A stretch of 64,000 nucleotides of DNA from NCBI GenBank assembly GCA_012932295.1, contig JAAONU010000001.1, positions 43,311,134 through 43,375,133 of the forward strand, given 5' to 3'. Origin of the DNA: Cyclina sinensis. Taxonomy: Eukaryota > Mollusca > Bivalvia > Venerida > Veneridae. The position numbers and the translations under genes are program-made. How positions within the stretch are numbered: the stretch's first letter is position 1; the number at the start of each line of letters is the position of its first letter. Shown here in pieces: positions 10,901 to 25,900 of the stretch. The notes beneath the pieces are model-generated. The model had not been told where the DNA came from, ran no database searches, and worked only from the letters and a program-made list of their open reading frames with translations.

Positions 10901-13900
10901 TTTTGCTGCTGTTTCGTAAGAACTTATCCACACTAGATTCTGGGTCACCTTTGAAAATTGTTAAATATTTTTGTATAGGTTTACTTTGTTTTACCAAAAT
11001 AAGGTTATATTTCAAAGCCGTGTGATAAAGTTGTCACTGTCTTTAAAGTAAGCTTAAACTGAAATAAGTATTGTGTATCAATCGATGCGCCTCTATAGCA
11101 ATATAAAACTCATTATCTGGCAGTCCTTGCAAATACTGAACTACATCGCTAGTTGATGTGCACGCCATCCAAATGCAAATGCAGATACGTTTTGTGCATA
11201 GTTGGTAAAAAAAATTATCCAAATATCAATGAAATTATTCACAAGTTCCAAACCAAACAGACAGACATTCGAATTACATTTCTTGTGCAACCGTACTTTA
11301 GTATCCTGTAACGTGCGATTAAGTTACTAAGGGAACACAAGTATATTTTCATCATTTGGCGATTTGAAATTCTATCCGGAATCGCTAAAAGCCAGAGTGG
11401 ACCATACATACAGCTTTGCAGTATTGAATATAATAAACGTACAGACAAAACACTTTGTGACATATTACCTCTGTCTAGAATTTATGACACTTCCCTCTTT
11501 ATCTGGTGAACATTAGTTCAAATTTATTTCAAAATCCTTAAATAAAACACAGTATTAGGACACAAAAACAAAGGCAGGCAGTTATCTGTATTATATCAAC
11601 AATGGTTTCTGATCATGAAATTGACTTCTAAGCTGAAGTTATGTCATCTTTCGTCTTGTTCATGTGGTGAACATTTGTTGAAAGTTATATCAAGGTAAGT
11701 AAAAATTGCAAACGTACAGAGCGAACACGATATGTACGCGGACATTCTATCTTTCTGTCTCATTTGATGGTACGATGTGAAGGTCGGTTTGCGACACGTT
11801 GCCTCTACATGTTGAGTGACTGTATCAGTTTTTTCAAACTTCTTTGACGCACCATAGAATTACAGTGCAGACTGAAGCAATAACGCTACAGGCAGTTACT
11901 CTTGTTATCTTAACGATATATCTGACTATCACACGGACGTCATTCGCGATATGTCGTCATAATATGATAAACTTTAGTTAAAATTTTCAGAGGGCAAAAG
12001 TTGCAACTGCACGGACAGACCGGCGGACGGTGCGATTATTAAATGCCATTATTCAGGCAGATGCAATTAAGCTAATAGATATACTTACAACAATATCTAG
12101 TACACATTCCTGAATGAATGCTGAAATGTTATATCCTCCTAACAGATTAGAATGCTGCTGAACAGATCTAGAGCTTCTCAGTCTTTCAGTGCATAAGGTT
12201 GTGGCGTTTTCTGCTGATATTGTATTTTCGATGGCGTCACGCTAAAAATAAAAAGGCTACAAGCTGATTGGTTAAAACGCTGTCTTAACCTCTTACTCCG
12301 ATATGGAAATATATAAATCTTTTGTAATCTGTTTGGATTACCGCGATATTGGTGATTCTGTAACTGTGAAAATAGCCAAGCTTTCGGGATGGGTGCTGTA
12401 GTTTTCCAAATATTTTCTATATGTCTCTAAAATAATTTTGATAAATGCCAAATTGGCAATATTACATAGTATCTGTATAATCTCTTTTCTTCTGGCTTCA
12501 AACTGGAAAAATACCAAATTCGTCTCATTTGCCCAAGCAACATATAGTTATTTAATTAACAAAAAAAATATAAGTATATATTCTCATCGTGTCGTCAATA
12601 TCATGTGTATGAAAACTTGCTGTTACTTCTAGCGCTATTACTTTTATCCTTTTTGATGTCCGCCTGTTTGACAACTTTGCTCGTCTCTCCATTTCTTTCA
12701 CTGGATCATGTACAAATGCAGAACGCCGTTTTCTATGATTGACGTGGCAATCGTGCGTGAACTGTCTGCACAGGTTCGTTGTGTCTTCACGCTCAACCGT
12801 ACAGTTGATATATTGTGAAGAAGAACAGACTGCCTCAGTAACTATGGTTTCGCATGTCTCATCATAGCAATTACAGTAGCAAAATAATCTTTCATTTTGT
12901 TCCTCCCAACTGTTTACGTTTTTGCTGCAACTCGGTGAGAGGAAGTCTTCATCAGAGTCTCGCAATCTAATCAAGTACATAGTCATTCAAGATAGCCTTC
13001 TTCTATTTGTTTATTATTTATGCATAATCAACGGACTTTTATTAAAACCTTTCCGGGTTAAGATAAAGAAATTAAACTGATTCTTATATTATTGGCCAGC
13101 ACAACTATAGATTAAGAACCACAAAGTATTTTACTATTCTATTTTCGAAACTAAATATATTTTAGAAACCAGATCCCTAATTAAATGACTTGTTATATAC
13201 TCAACTGGGTAAGTGTTAGCAGAAATTACTCAGTATTAGAATAAATAACAAGACTGTATTATTACTAATAAAATAGTTGTTACTTCTTACAAACCTTTTT
13301 TTTCAACGGTGTAAAGAAACAAGACAGCACTAATTTCAATTTATTATACAACTTTAAGACTACTTTGAAATTCTAGTTTTCTTACATGCTTCAGATATGT
13401 AAGTTAACGTTTTGGATTCTAACTCCAACATACCTCCATTCTTCATTGAATTTCTCTGGGTACTTTTTGTTAGGAATGTTCATTGTGTTGCCGAGTCTAT
13501 CTTGAAAGTCATTGGCAGGATCCGAGTCAAATTTTCCACACAAACCGAAGACAGAATTATAGTCCTTTGGGGCCATAACGATATCAATATTAATCAAATC
13601 GTCAAATATTAATCCATGTCGATCTTCGTAAGGTCGTATGCGAATTTTGATTAGAGTTCCAATGTTAGTTTGTACCTGAAAGCAAAACGTATATAAGCAG
13701 TTAATTTAGTTGCAGAACACATCAATTAACAACTGTTACATAGATCAACCGGCGAAGAAAGGCTATAAGGACACTATATTAAGAACCCGCGATGTTTCAA
13801 AGGGGTGGGCACAATAGTGTTAGGATGATAACTGCAGATCATGTTTAGTTGGAACTTTTTTCTTACAGACACATGGTAAAGTAGTGTGTCGGTGACACGG

Positions 13901-16900
13901 TTTGTGCTGCGATGTATGGCAAAAGAAATTCGAGACTATCTCGTAACTTTTAATATTGTGTGAATACATAAGAAATGTTAGCATACTTCGAAAGAATTTT
14001 TAACAACAAACTTTGTAAATACATTTTTGAATTTTGTTTGACACAATTTCGTATATTTCACTATTTTAAGGTTTGACAGATACAAATATATCTTAAATGA
14101 AATTTCATATTTGATTTACATTAAGATTAACATATACCTGATACTCAAGGTCACTGTACTTTTGTATCACTAAAGCGTTGTCTTTGCACGATGTCATACC
14201 AATGAATTTGAGGTCATTGCATAAATTGATAAGGAAAATATCACCCCCTGCTCTGACTGCAACTGCACATGTGCAGTATGCAATCCCAAAGTGGTCACAC
14301 AGAGTTGTGATTTCTTGTACCTGAAATGTATCTGAGCATTCTTTTCTAAACAAAAGGTAGAATACATGCTTAAAATTCAAAATCTGTAGAAATGAACATC
14401 AAAATTATAACTACTGTACGATAAATGCTATTTGAATATTTTAAAAGAATCATTTTGAACGCTGTTATTGATAAACATTTGTTAAATTCTGAATATTTTT
14501 TTTATCAAATTTACAGTTTGTAATTTACAAAATTACAAAATACCTGGATACTGTATTCTTTATTCCAGTAGAGTATGAATTTCCCCTCTGCCTTATTGTT
14601 CTCGTACAGTCTGAAACAAAAGCTTACTTCTAAGCATCTGTAACTATTTCAAGCCGTGATACAAAATCTAAACTAGTCCAGCTCAATTTATAAACGTATC
14701 TTATATTGTCTCTTATTTTAGGCGAGCCATTTCCTTGACTTTGAAATCAATAAAAGTGTTCTTGTTAAAGTTTGATTTACAAGGTGTCTCTGATGTTCAG
14801 TATTTTTCTCGTTATATTTAATTTTATATTTACTCCGTCTATCTATTACATAATATTCCGACCACTTAAGCTTAAAAATGGTACAATTAAGCTCGAATAA
14901 ACAAACTATTTCTAGAAACATTTTCTCTTTTTGCATCGCCGACCCATCTGTGAGTCAGTCGCTTTACCAATGAATATATTAATATATTAAGATTGAAAGC
15001 AGCTCTCAAGCAAACAATTTATACCAGAATGGTGTACTAGTTAACGACAGAGCTTTGACAGATTTCTGACACATCATATTTGCATAATTTAACAAGGAAG
15101 TACAATTTATTACCCTTCCAGATTTTTTTCTTCTTTTTGACTGGATATTGATCCGCCGAAAAAATGATAAAACCGAGCCAGACAGATAATATACACATTA
15201 AATTTCTCCTTTGGGTACCCCACGTTGTATACAACATGCGCTGTGTACGGTTCGATGTTGTAAAGTGTAAATTCCGATATACAGGCACTTTTTAACTGTC
15301 AAAAAATATTTACCAAAATAGAGTAATGATAAATATTCTCATCAGTATTTGAAACAAATATGACCTCGTCAAACCTTGATATTAATTACAAAAAAGTGTC
15401 TTCGACAGACTACTCCTTTTCTCTTGTTTACATTCGTTAGGTACGAAAGCAAATACTTCATGTAGATCTATAGACGTCATTTTGCGGTGAAGAGGTACAC
15501 TAAGGGAATCTTATTTCGACGTTTCATTTGAAACAGCAATGATTTATTTTAAAATTGTTTTACTCGGCGTGAGAAGGGTAATAAAATTATTATTTGGGTT
15601 TTTGAGTGATATATGTAAATAAATTACCTGTCAAAATAAAATATCACCCGAGCCGTTAGGCGAGGGTGATATAAAATCTTGACAGGTAATATATCCACAT
15701 ATGTCACTCAAAAACCCAAATAACATATATTATAGTTTTACGACAAACAAATATAAAATATAGATCGAGAAACTGGAAAGTCTTTTGTCGTCTCTATTTT
15801 CTTGATGTACATATTTTGTTTACTGGAATATGAGTTAAAATGTAAAAAGGATAATGACGATAAAGTTTTATGTATAGCTGTTCCATGTATAAATATTTTA
15901 TGTCCAAGAGAATAATTTTAACTGTAAAAAGTGTGGATCGACACTCTCTAAATAAGTGTTGCACATCTACTTTTAACATACGTAATGTGTAAAGAGTTTC
16001 ATTTCAATCGTATAAATACTGTAGAAGTATACCCGCATACAGTTCCAAGTATAACTACATGAATACTTTATTTGCAAGGGCAGAACACTCTGTAACGGAG
16101 TCAAAATTTAGTTATCTGTAGCCTGAAGCTTATTTGTTTAATCGAACAGTGTTGTAATATTAGTAGAGTACAGCCAGTTAATCGAGTAGACATTTCCGGT
16201 TAGATATTTGTATAAATAGATAGATTTTAGTTAATTAGATTACAAAATCCTTAGCCATCGTCGAGGTAGTTCAACTTTAAATAGTAATAGGTAGTGGAAA
16301 ATGTAGCAGGAACTTCAGTATTTATGTGAGTAGCTTGATTTAGGGTATTTCTCGTTATTTCGTTGTGTATTTTGGGTTTCTTCAGGAGGTGTCTTTGAAA
16401 TTCTCTCGTCTTCGTTTTTTCACTTCGGGCTGGATTTTTCATCATACTTATTTCCTTTAATATAACAAATGCATGTTCACTTTCACAGTAATCGGCATAG
16501 TTGCAGAAGAGTTACGGAGAACAGTGTGTGGAGAGTGGCAGTTTGGTTTGTCTAGGAAAGCTCATTTCCTGTAAGTATTATTTGTTTAATTGTATTTGTT
16601 TTTTTTTTTGGAAAGCAAGAAAACATTAAATCCTTTGAGTAAAGTTTTATAAAGATGTCACCACAGCTGTAATTATTGTTATTAACCAAATGTCTGTGAG
16701 TTTTGTATTTTTTATATTGAAACATACAAAATGTAAATTGTTCTTTGTAATCTGTTAAATGTTAATAATATTGAGAGTAATTTGTAATCATATATTTATG
16801 CTGGGCTTGTTTTATTTTTTTTTGAATTAATAGGACGTTGTTTCAAGACCTGATTGCTAAGATTATGTGAGAAGGAAAAACAGGATGTGCTGGTTGTAAC

Positions 16901-19900
16901 CTGTCAATAATAAACAAACTCAGCCGGAAGAGGGTCTTTGTTTCTTACCCCCTAAGGCCCCCTGTAACATTTGGAGCCCCCAGTGAGGAACTAAGATTAC
17001 AGTGAAGATTTTTACAGTGAGAATTCTTTGGGAATATCATCACATTTATGGATTCAGATAACAAGCTTGTTAACCCTTGTGAAATATGCACATGTGCTTC
17101 TAGACGTTATACTATGGTACCATTCTTCAAGATACATTTCATCAACATCGCATCACCAACAGGAGGATCAGTGACATTTGTGTGCCAGTGACATTGACAT
17201 TCTAGTGTTCAGGTAGTTGTGGTGAAATTTATATTTAAATTAGTTTAAAAAATTGTTTCTATATATATAGAGAGATTTTTTTTTTCTTGAGTCAGAGAGA
17301 GTTTTTTTTCTGTATTAAGAAAGTATATTTTTTTGGTAAGATTGAGAAATAATTTCACTAAGTTCACTGGAGAAGGATCACTTTTTTATTAAAACTGCAT
17401 GCTTAGGTGATTGGTTTATCCTTTAATTTTCATTCATCATTTCACATTCATGCAGCCCATCATTTTTTATTCTGCTTTTCTTTTCTATTTGGTTGTAGTT
17501 TTGTATACAGTGTTGTTCTCTTTGGGTTAGCCAGCTGGAGTTAGCAGCAAAGGATTAGTTCTTGGTTTTTAGGTTCGTTCAGTTTGTACATTATTGGTAC
17601 TGAATGGTTGTGTTTAGTGTTTCTCAGTTTATGAAGTTCCATAGGGCTTTGTGTTTGAGTTAGAAGTGATAGTGTAGTGCACGAAAGTTAAGATTACATT
17701 GTATGGTTGTCATCGTTAGAAGTAGTGATCATTTGATAAGGTTTTGGCTAAGGATTGGGTCCATAGTTAGATGTACAGTAGTGTAGTTTTGTGTTGTGTT
17801 TATTGCTTGTATTTAGTTACTTTAGCATTCCAAAGTAACCAGTACTTTTGATATTGTGTATTTTATTTTACTTTTTTACTTTCAGCTACTTATCCTGTGA
17901 TTTATTTGTGTTTTCTGCCATTTTTGTGCAAGTTTTATTTCAGATTTAGGTTAGGTCAACATGAGTGAGGAAAAAGACAAGGCATTGTTGACAGCTGTGA
18001 AGAAGTTAAAGATAGAGACGCCGGAGGAGTTAGAGAAATTAGTTAGTGGTCGAATGCCTTCTGATCCAGTAATCAAAGAAACTATTAGTAAGTTTCCACG
18101 TATTTCTTTGTTCTTTGGTGAATCAGGTAAAGGCGAAGTCAGTTATCGCACTTGGCGTTATGAGGTAAATTGCCTTTTACAGGAAAAAGCCTATACTAAG
18201 GAAGGCATCTTATTAGGTATTAGGAGATCTTTGAGGGGTGAAGCTGCGGACATGGTAATGAGATTAGGTGAGAAAGCTTCTATTGAAGATAATTTAGAAA
18301 ATTTTCAGGCAACATTTGGTAACACAGAGACAGCAGAGACGGTTTTGCGGAAGCTATATGGCTGTGTCCAGGAGCCAGATGAGTCTGTAGTGAAGTATGC
18401 GTCTCGGGTAGAAGAGTTGTTTTCCCAGGCAGTTGATCTGGATGCAGTTAGGAGGTCCCAACAGGTTCTACTTAAAAGTATTTTTTATGAGGGCCTTCGT
18501 ACAGAAGTAAAGGTTGCTTCGGCTTACAAATATGAAGCTATTACAGATTATAATCATCTGAAGGCCGAGATTAGAAAGCTTGAGACAGAGTTACAAAAGT
18601 CAAAGCTAGGGAAGCCTGAGAGTAAAACCAAGTGTGGTTCTGCAGCAAAATCTGAGGGAAATAATGAACAAAATTCTGACATTTCAGAGGTCAAATCCTT
18701 GTTACAGCAATTGAATAGTAGAATTGATAAACTTGAAAAAGAACATGAGCAAGTTGTAACTGGTTTAGGTCAACAACAGGCCAATGTAGATAATGCTAAT
18801 CAGCCTGGTTTTGTTTATACAGGTAGGGGTGCCAGAGGCCAGCGGCATTTCAGAGGAAATTTTTTAGGCAAAGTGCACAGAATACCAGACCTCACAGAGG
18901 GCAAGGGCGTGGGCAGGCATCATATACACCAAGAAGGCCTACAGTAAGCAATTCATTTAGACCATCTTACTCGCAGGTTAGATGTTTCACTTGTAATGAG
19001 CAAGGTCATTTTGCTCGTAATTGTCCGTTAAACCAATAAGTACCTTTGCAGGGGGTCGTGACAAGGGTACGTCTCCAGTACAAGACCCGAAGCTTGTTGG
19101 TGAATCAGCTGAGGTCATGATTAACATAAATGGTGTAAACGTTTCTGCACTTTGCGACACTGGTTCATGTGTGTCAACATGTTCGGAAAAATTCTACCAT
19201 CAGAACCTTAGCAAAGTTGAAATTAATCCTCTTAGTAAGCTTCTTAAAATAGAATGTGCAGATGGAAACTCATTACCATACAAAGGTTTTATCGAAGTTG
19301 GCATTACACCAGAAGGAATTCCAAGTGTCAAAGAAATCAGTTGTTTACTTTTGATTGTGCCTGACACAGAGTTTAATTCTAAGATTCAAAGTTTACTTGG
19401 CACAAATATTCTGTCTGAATTTCTGACAATTTGCAAGTCTGTGGATGCTAAATTTCTTCAGAATTGCAAGCTACATATTCCTTGGTTTTTAGCTTTTAGG
19501 TGTATGGTTTTAAGAGAAAAGGAATTAAAGAAAAACAAAAACAGACTTGCTATTCTTAGGAGTGCAGAAACTAGTAAAGTCACTGTTAAACCTAATCAAA
19601 CGGTAACATTGCAATGTCATACAGATAGGGAATTAGGCCATGTTCCTACTTGTGCTCTGATTCAAGAAACTACTGAGTCTTCTTTACCAGAAGGATTTAG
19701 TGTTAGTCCTTTTCTAGTTAAATACTCTTCAGCAGATAAACATGTCTTTGATGTTACAGTGTCAAACTTAACAACATCTACGTACACTATATCTCCTAGA
19801 GCCATAATTGCAGAGATACAACCAGTGACAGTTGAACATTAGGAACCTGTACATGAACAACCTTCTTTGGATGTATTGGATAAAGTTCATATTGGTACAG

Positions 19901-22900
19901 ATGCAACAGATGATCAACAACAGGAACTGAGAAGCCTGCTGTACCAGCATTATGACATATTTTCCACAGGTCCTACAGATATAGGTAAATGTAATGTTGC
20001 TAAACATAGGATTGAATTAGATGACTATAGGCCATTCAAGGAAAAGTATCGGAGAATACCTCCTGGTATGATTGAGGAGGTTAGGTCTCATGTACAAGAT
20101 TTGTTAGACAGTGGTGTTATTAGAGAATCTAAATCACCATGGGCGTCAGCTTGTGTCCTTTGTCGTAAGAAATCAGGACAATTAAGGCTATGCATTGATT
20201 ACAGACGCTTGAACCAGCGAACTATTAAAGATTCACATGCACTACCAAGGCCTGAGGAAATTTTCGACTGTTTAGGAGGAGCAAAATGGTTTTCTACCAT
20301 TGATATGAAGTCTGGTTATCACCAGGTAGAGCTTAAGGAACAACATAAACAATTTACAGCCTTTACTTTAGGTCCCTTAGGTTTTTTTGAGCACAATAAG
20401 CTCCCTTTTGGTCTTTCAAATTCTCCGTCGGAATACCAGAGAATCATTTTTCAGTCCAAATGTCCTTGAAATTTGTCAGAAAGGTTGTTTCAATGATTTC
20501 TAGCCCAGGTTAGGATGTGGGTCATCTGGGATCAAAAACTAGGTCACAGAGCCCTAGAATGTTAAAACCATTTTAACACTCCAAAGGTTACATTTTCAGT
20601 CCAAATATCCTGGAAATTTGTCAGACAGGTTGTTTTGACAATTTCTAGCTAAAGTACTAATATGGGTCATTTTTGGTCAAAAACTACGTCACAAAACCCA
20701 AATATGGAAAAACCTTGTTAACATTCTAGAGTTAAGATTTTAGTTCCAAATAACCTGAAAATTTGTCAGAAGGGTTGCTTCTATGATTTCCAGCTCAACT
20801 TTGAATATGGGTCATATGGATTAAAAAAACTAGGTCACAGAGCCTAAATATCGAAAAACTTTGTAAACACTCTAAAGGCTACATTTTCAGTCCAAATAAC
20901 CTTGAAATTTGTCAGAAAGATTGTTTCAATAATTTCTAGGTCAAGTTCGAATATGGGTCATCTGGGGTCAATTAACCAGGTCCATTGCAACTTTGTTAAA
21001 AGCAGTCATATTCAGGTGAGCGATATAGGGCCATCATGGCCCTTTTGTTTGTTACAGTTGGAATTGCATCAATTAAACATGCCTGGGTGTAGCAAATTTA
21101 ACAAGGAAAATTCAAATTGACTCGAGTCCATTTTTTACTATATTTTTTAAGGAACCTTAAGCTACAGTACTCTATTTTGTTTGCAGATGCTAATAAAAAG
21201 AAATTTAATATATATCTTTAAATTGAAGACCTGTCTGTTCAGACAAATTATAACTAAGGTAATGCCCATTTTTTGAAGAACAACAACAACATATTTGTTC
21301 AACCTTTTATTTCCATATATCTCTTGATGTAAACGGTGATAATTATGATACTGAAACTTTGTTTTGTTAAGTAACAAAATAACATGAATTCATGGAATAA
21401 CATGCTTGAACAGAATAACAAACATGCTTGACTAGAATAACAAATATACTTGTAATATCAATTATGATAATAAACTATGACCATGCTTTGATTACTTTGA
21501 TATAATTCGACATATTAAAGACCAGGTGAGGAACAGTCACTGTCGTAGCAAAGTACCACCGGGAACCAGACAGAATTTTTAACTTTAGATGTCTTTTTCT
21601 TTGTGAGCCGAATTTTATTATTTGAAAACATTAAACATAAACATTGTATCATTTTACATCATTTGAAAGCTCTTTAAATTCACATTTTGAAAATATAAGC
21701 AGATTTTGAATTTTTGCTTTTAAAAAAGAAAATTAAACTAATTTATACCTGTCGTTTCAGCATTTTTTCAGCATTTTTCTAGCAGCTTAGATGCACTAAG
21801 TTTAACCATTTACAAACAAAAAAGTGAACAGTTCTGAAAATTATTTTTATATATGTAAAATATGAGTTTACAGACCTTTTAAATGATATAAAATATTGAA
21901 TTGTTTGGTGAAAAATGACTTTGTAACTGTAATGACAAAAATTACTATGTTTTGCAATTGTATCAACCGCCATATTTTTTCCAGCCTTCAAAAAGTTACC
22001 TGTATCTCTTATCAGTTACTTGTTACTATTAATAGATTTCAAAACAATAACATTCAATGTTCCTACACAATATTACCAGACAGTCACGTGATTCTGTCCG
22101 TGATTCTGCCCGAAGATTTCCGGAATAACACAACTTCGCAAATTGATTCAATAGGTAGTACATCGTAAAAATACGCAATGCTTCGGCAATAATCGGATCT
22201 TCTAGCAGCCAATCAAAACATAGAATTACATAATATTGGATAACACTAACCCCGCTCCAATTGTACATATAGGAATATAATACTGGCAATTTTCCGTAAA
22301 GAAAAAAAGTAACTTGAAAAAAGTTTAACATTTTGTTTATTTACTTTCGACCATCACCACGTGACATGCCTGTCGGCAGTAATTACTGCACTGAAAGTAT
22401 GAAAGGAAGTAACCGCTGTATGGAGTTTGGGTTTCGCACGTGATGCGTTGTACAGCCACACCCTTTGTCGTTCCATTTTTGTTTTTCTGAATTTTTAAAA
22501 TGTTAAGTTGTAACCAGGCATTGTTTTACAGCAATGCTTGCATTGAACATAATATTGTGCTGGCTGGTCAAGGTGGCAGTGGTTAATCTTATGGTAGTAA
22601 ATAAATTCGCTACTGAAATGATTTTTTCCGAGGGAAATTTTTTTTAATATCATGTAGCGCCAGTATTGCTGCATCACGATTCAAAAACGGACAAACCATA
22701 CACATACACCGTTGGTCTGGGTATGGAGATGGAAGTATTTTGGAAAAGGAATTGTTAAGTTTGATAAATAATGATCAAAAAGTTCCAAAACCAAAGAAAG
22801 AATTAAAAAGTGTGATTTACTCATTATTGACGAGTGCTCTGTAAACAAGTGTTGAAAACAATTCAGCTACCATGTATGTGATTTTTTATATGGGGAAAAT

Positions 22901-25900
22901 GGCAAAATACTGTTTTGAATCGCGGTAATTTTTAAAGTTATACCTCATCATATACAGTTACAAAAGATTTTCAGACAGTCTAATGATAAGCTGGTATCGG
23001 CTGTTAATGAACTAGAAAGGGGAATGCCAACAGATAAGACAATTACTTTCTTGAAAACATTCGAGAGACAAATTCCAGAAACTCAAAACACCGTGTATCT
23101 GTTTTCTACAACTTTTAAAACAAATTTATTCAATTACGACAAACTGAATCAAATGCCTGGAAGTATGCATGTATTTAATTCTACTGACGTGGATGACAGT
23201 CTTTATTTAAATAGATTCCCTGCTCCTAAAAGATTAGGCTTAAAAGTCGAATGTCCTGTAATGTTAGTGGTCAATTTAAGCGACAGTTTAGTAAATGGGT
23301 TTATTGGTCATGTCTTTGAAATTGACGACGTTCAGGTGCACTTTTATCAGAAAAAAGAACTCAATCTGTCGTCATTTGTTTGCGAAAATAGGTTCCGATT
23401 CCAAAATAACTATTGCCAAAAATTGCATGTCCGCTTATTCTTGCTTTTAGAATAACAATACATATATCACAAGGCATGAATTTACATTCTAAAGTAGTGG
23501 ACTGTGAAGATGCAAACATTAATGTAGATCAGTTGCAAGTAAAAAACTTCAAAAAAGCCCTAGGTAAAAGAACACCCATTTTAAGTAAAAACCTTTTACA
23601 CTGACAGTACTGCTGGTTTTTTGCCATACTGTATATGCGGCAGACAGGAATTCCTTTCAGTAACAGAAGAGCAAGATCTGTTATCATCGTTTAATATGTC
23701 CTCTGATTTTTACCGCACTATAAATTTATGCAGCTGCGCTATGAATTTCGTAAACTTTCACCCGCAACACGTGGGGATAGACACAGAAGTAGTGTTTTAT
23801 TTTTTACAGATATGAAAGGGAAAATGGCAGAAAAACAGACAAAACATAATTCTTACCAAGACACACAATACTGTGGCGGTCACAATTTAAGTGATTTACA
23901 ATCTTTCATCAAATCTGTCAATGTCTGTAACGGATAAATTTGAAATTCGCGATTTATGTGACAAACCGATGTACGTGTTGATAATAATATATGGTACCCG
24001 GCACCGCCTTAACTGAAACACACCGTAAAGCGAGAGATCCATTCGAATGTAGCTGCCCCCGTCAAGCAGACAGTGTTCAATTGAAATTTTTAATGATTTC
24101 TTGTATATTATCTGGAAAATGTTGTGAATATCGGTCGGGTTCAAGAGATAACCTGTTCCTCCATCGCCTAGAGCCAGTAGTTGCTAGGTAAATGTACGCA
24201 CTTTGTTTACATCGCCGGAAATATTTTTTTGTTTATATTTTGACATTGTCATCTTCTAATTATATTAGAGTATGTGGATAGTGCATATGCAGACAAATAT
24301 TTAAATAACCACTAAACAAGCATCTGTGAATTCGATATGTTTTATAAATTATAAATTAACCGATTCGACAACTGGCAACTGGAAGCCAGATGTCAGTTCA
24401 ACAAAACTTGAGAATTGTCTACTGTCAATTGGTAGCCAGATGCCATGGCAACTGGCAACTGGCAGATAGGTGCCAGTTCGTCAAAGATCGCGAAATGTCA
24501 ACTGACAACTGTCAGCCAGATGTCAATTCGATAAGTATCATGAATTATTGACTTTACCTGACTTGGCAACTGGCAACCAGATACCAATCTGTCAAAGATC
24601 GCGAATTGCCAACAGACAACTGTCAGCCAGATGCCAAAACGATAAGTATCATAAATTGATTTTAACTGAATTGGCAACTGGCAGCCAGGTGCCAATTCGT
24701 CAAAGATCGTGAATTGTCAGTCTGCAATTGGCAGCCAAAGCCAGATGTCAATTCGACAAGTATCATGAGTTGTTGATATTAACTGAATTGGCAACTGGTA
24801 ACTGGCAGCCAGGTGCCAATTCGATAAAGATTGAGAATTGTCATCTGGCAACTGGCAGCCAGTTTCTAATTCAATAAGTGTCATGAATTATTCATATTAA
24901 CTGAACTGGCAACTGGCAGCTAGATGCCAATTCGTCAAAGATAACGAATTGTCAACTGGCAACTGACAGCCAGGTTCCAATTCGACACGTATCATGAGTT
25001 GCTGATATTAACTGAATTGGCAACTGGCAACTGGCAGCCTGGTTCCAATTCGTCAAACATAAAAAATTGTCAACTGGCGACTGGCAGCCAGGTGCCAATT
25101 CGACAAGTATCATGAATTATTGATATTAACTGATATTATTTTATATATAACCAATACATCTGTATTCTGTTTTCGCTGGTCAACAAAATATATTTAAAGT
25201 GTTTCTTCAAAAGAACTTGACCGTGTCATTTGCTGACACATAACAGTCTCTTTAGCGTTAACACTGTCCAGTGAAGAAATGTGGTTACAAAACCCCTGCT
25301 ATTTATTTGTTGGCACTCTATTGGCCTTTGAAATTACAAATAGTCATGACTTCTAGCCCTCTTTTATGAAACATAGCCTTTTGTATTCTGTTTTGTTTTT
25401 TGTTGTTTTTTTTCACCCACATTCTATAAAATATTTCAATTCATGGACCTCAGAACTTTTTAAAACCAGAACGCTCGTTCAATGAGCTTATAGTTATTTT
25501 CCCTATAATGTTACAAAAAGGCTTGTGTTCACGGTTGTTTTCTTTTATTTGCCAGGGTTTACCTGATCAGGCCATACGAATTAGAGTAGCTTTCTGAATG
25601 TTAGTCCCCGTGAAATATCCAAACATGGTTTTAAGATTAAGCAAATAATTAGTATTGACAGTTTACTAGAACGGGTTAAGATGATAAAGCACAGTCCAGC
25701 GTTTGAACTAGCTGGATGGAATCTCAATTTATCCTTGAAATAACAAATGTTCCTTATTTCAAGTTCACTTTGTGTAAATGCAGTTTGGCCTTTCTTATTT
25801 TCTCTTTGATAATACATGGGCGTTATTTATTTTGAGGGTCAAACGTCAACACCACATGTTTTTTCACTTTGAGTACATTTTCTGCTTTATGAATTAGAAT

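Noticed and set aside
13412..13612. Plus-strand 66-codon frame
   Set aside because: Antisense of the VWD core exon 13.
14138..14345. Exon 12 starting at the nearer acceptor (tgtttag)
   Set aside because: It breaks the frame with exon 11. The upstream acceptor at 14383 keeps phase 0 and an open frame.
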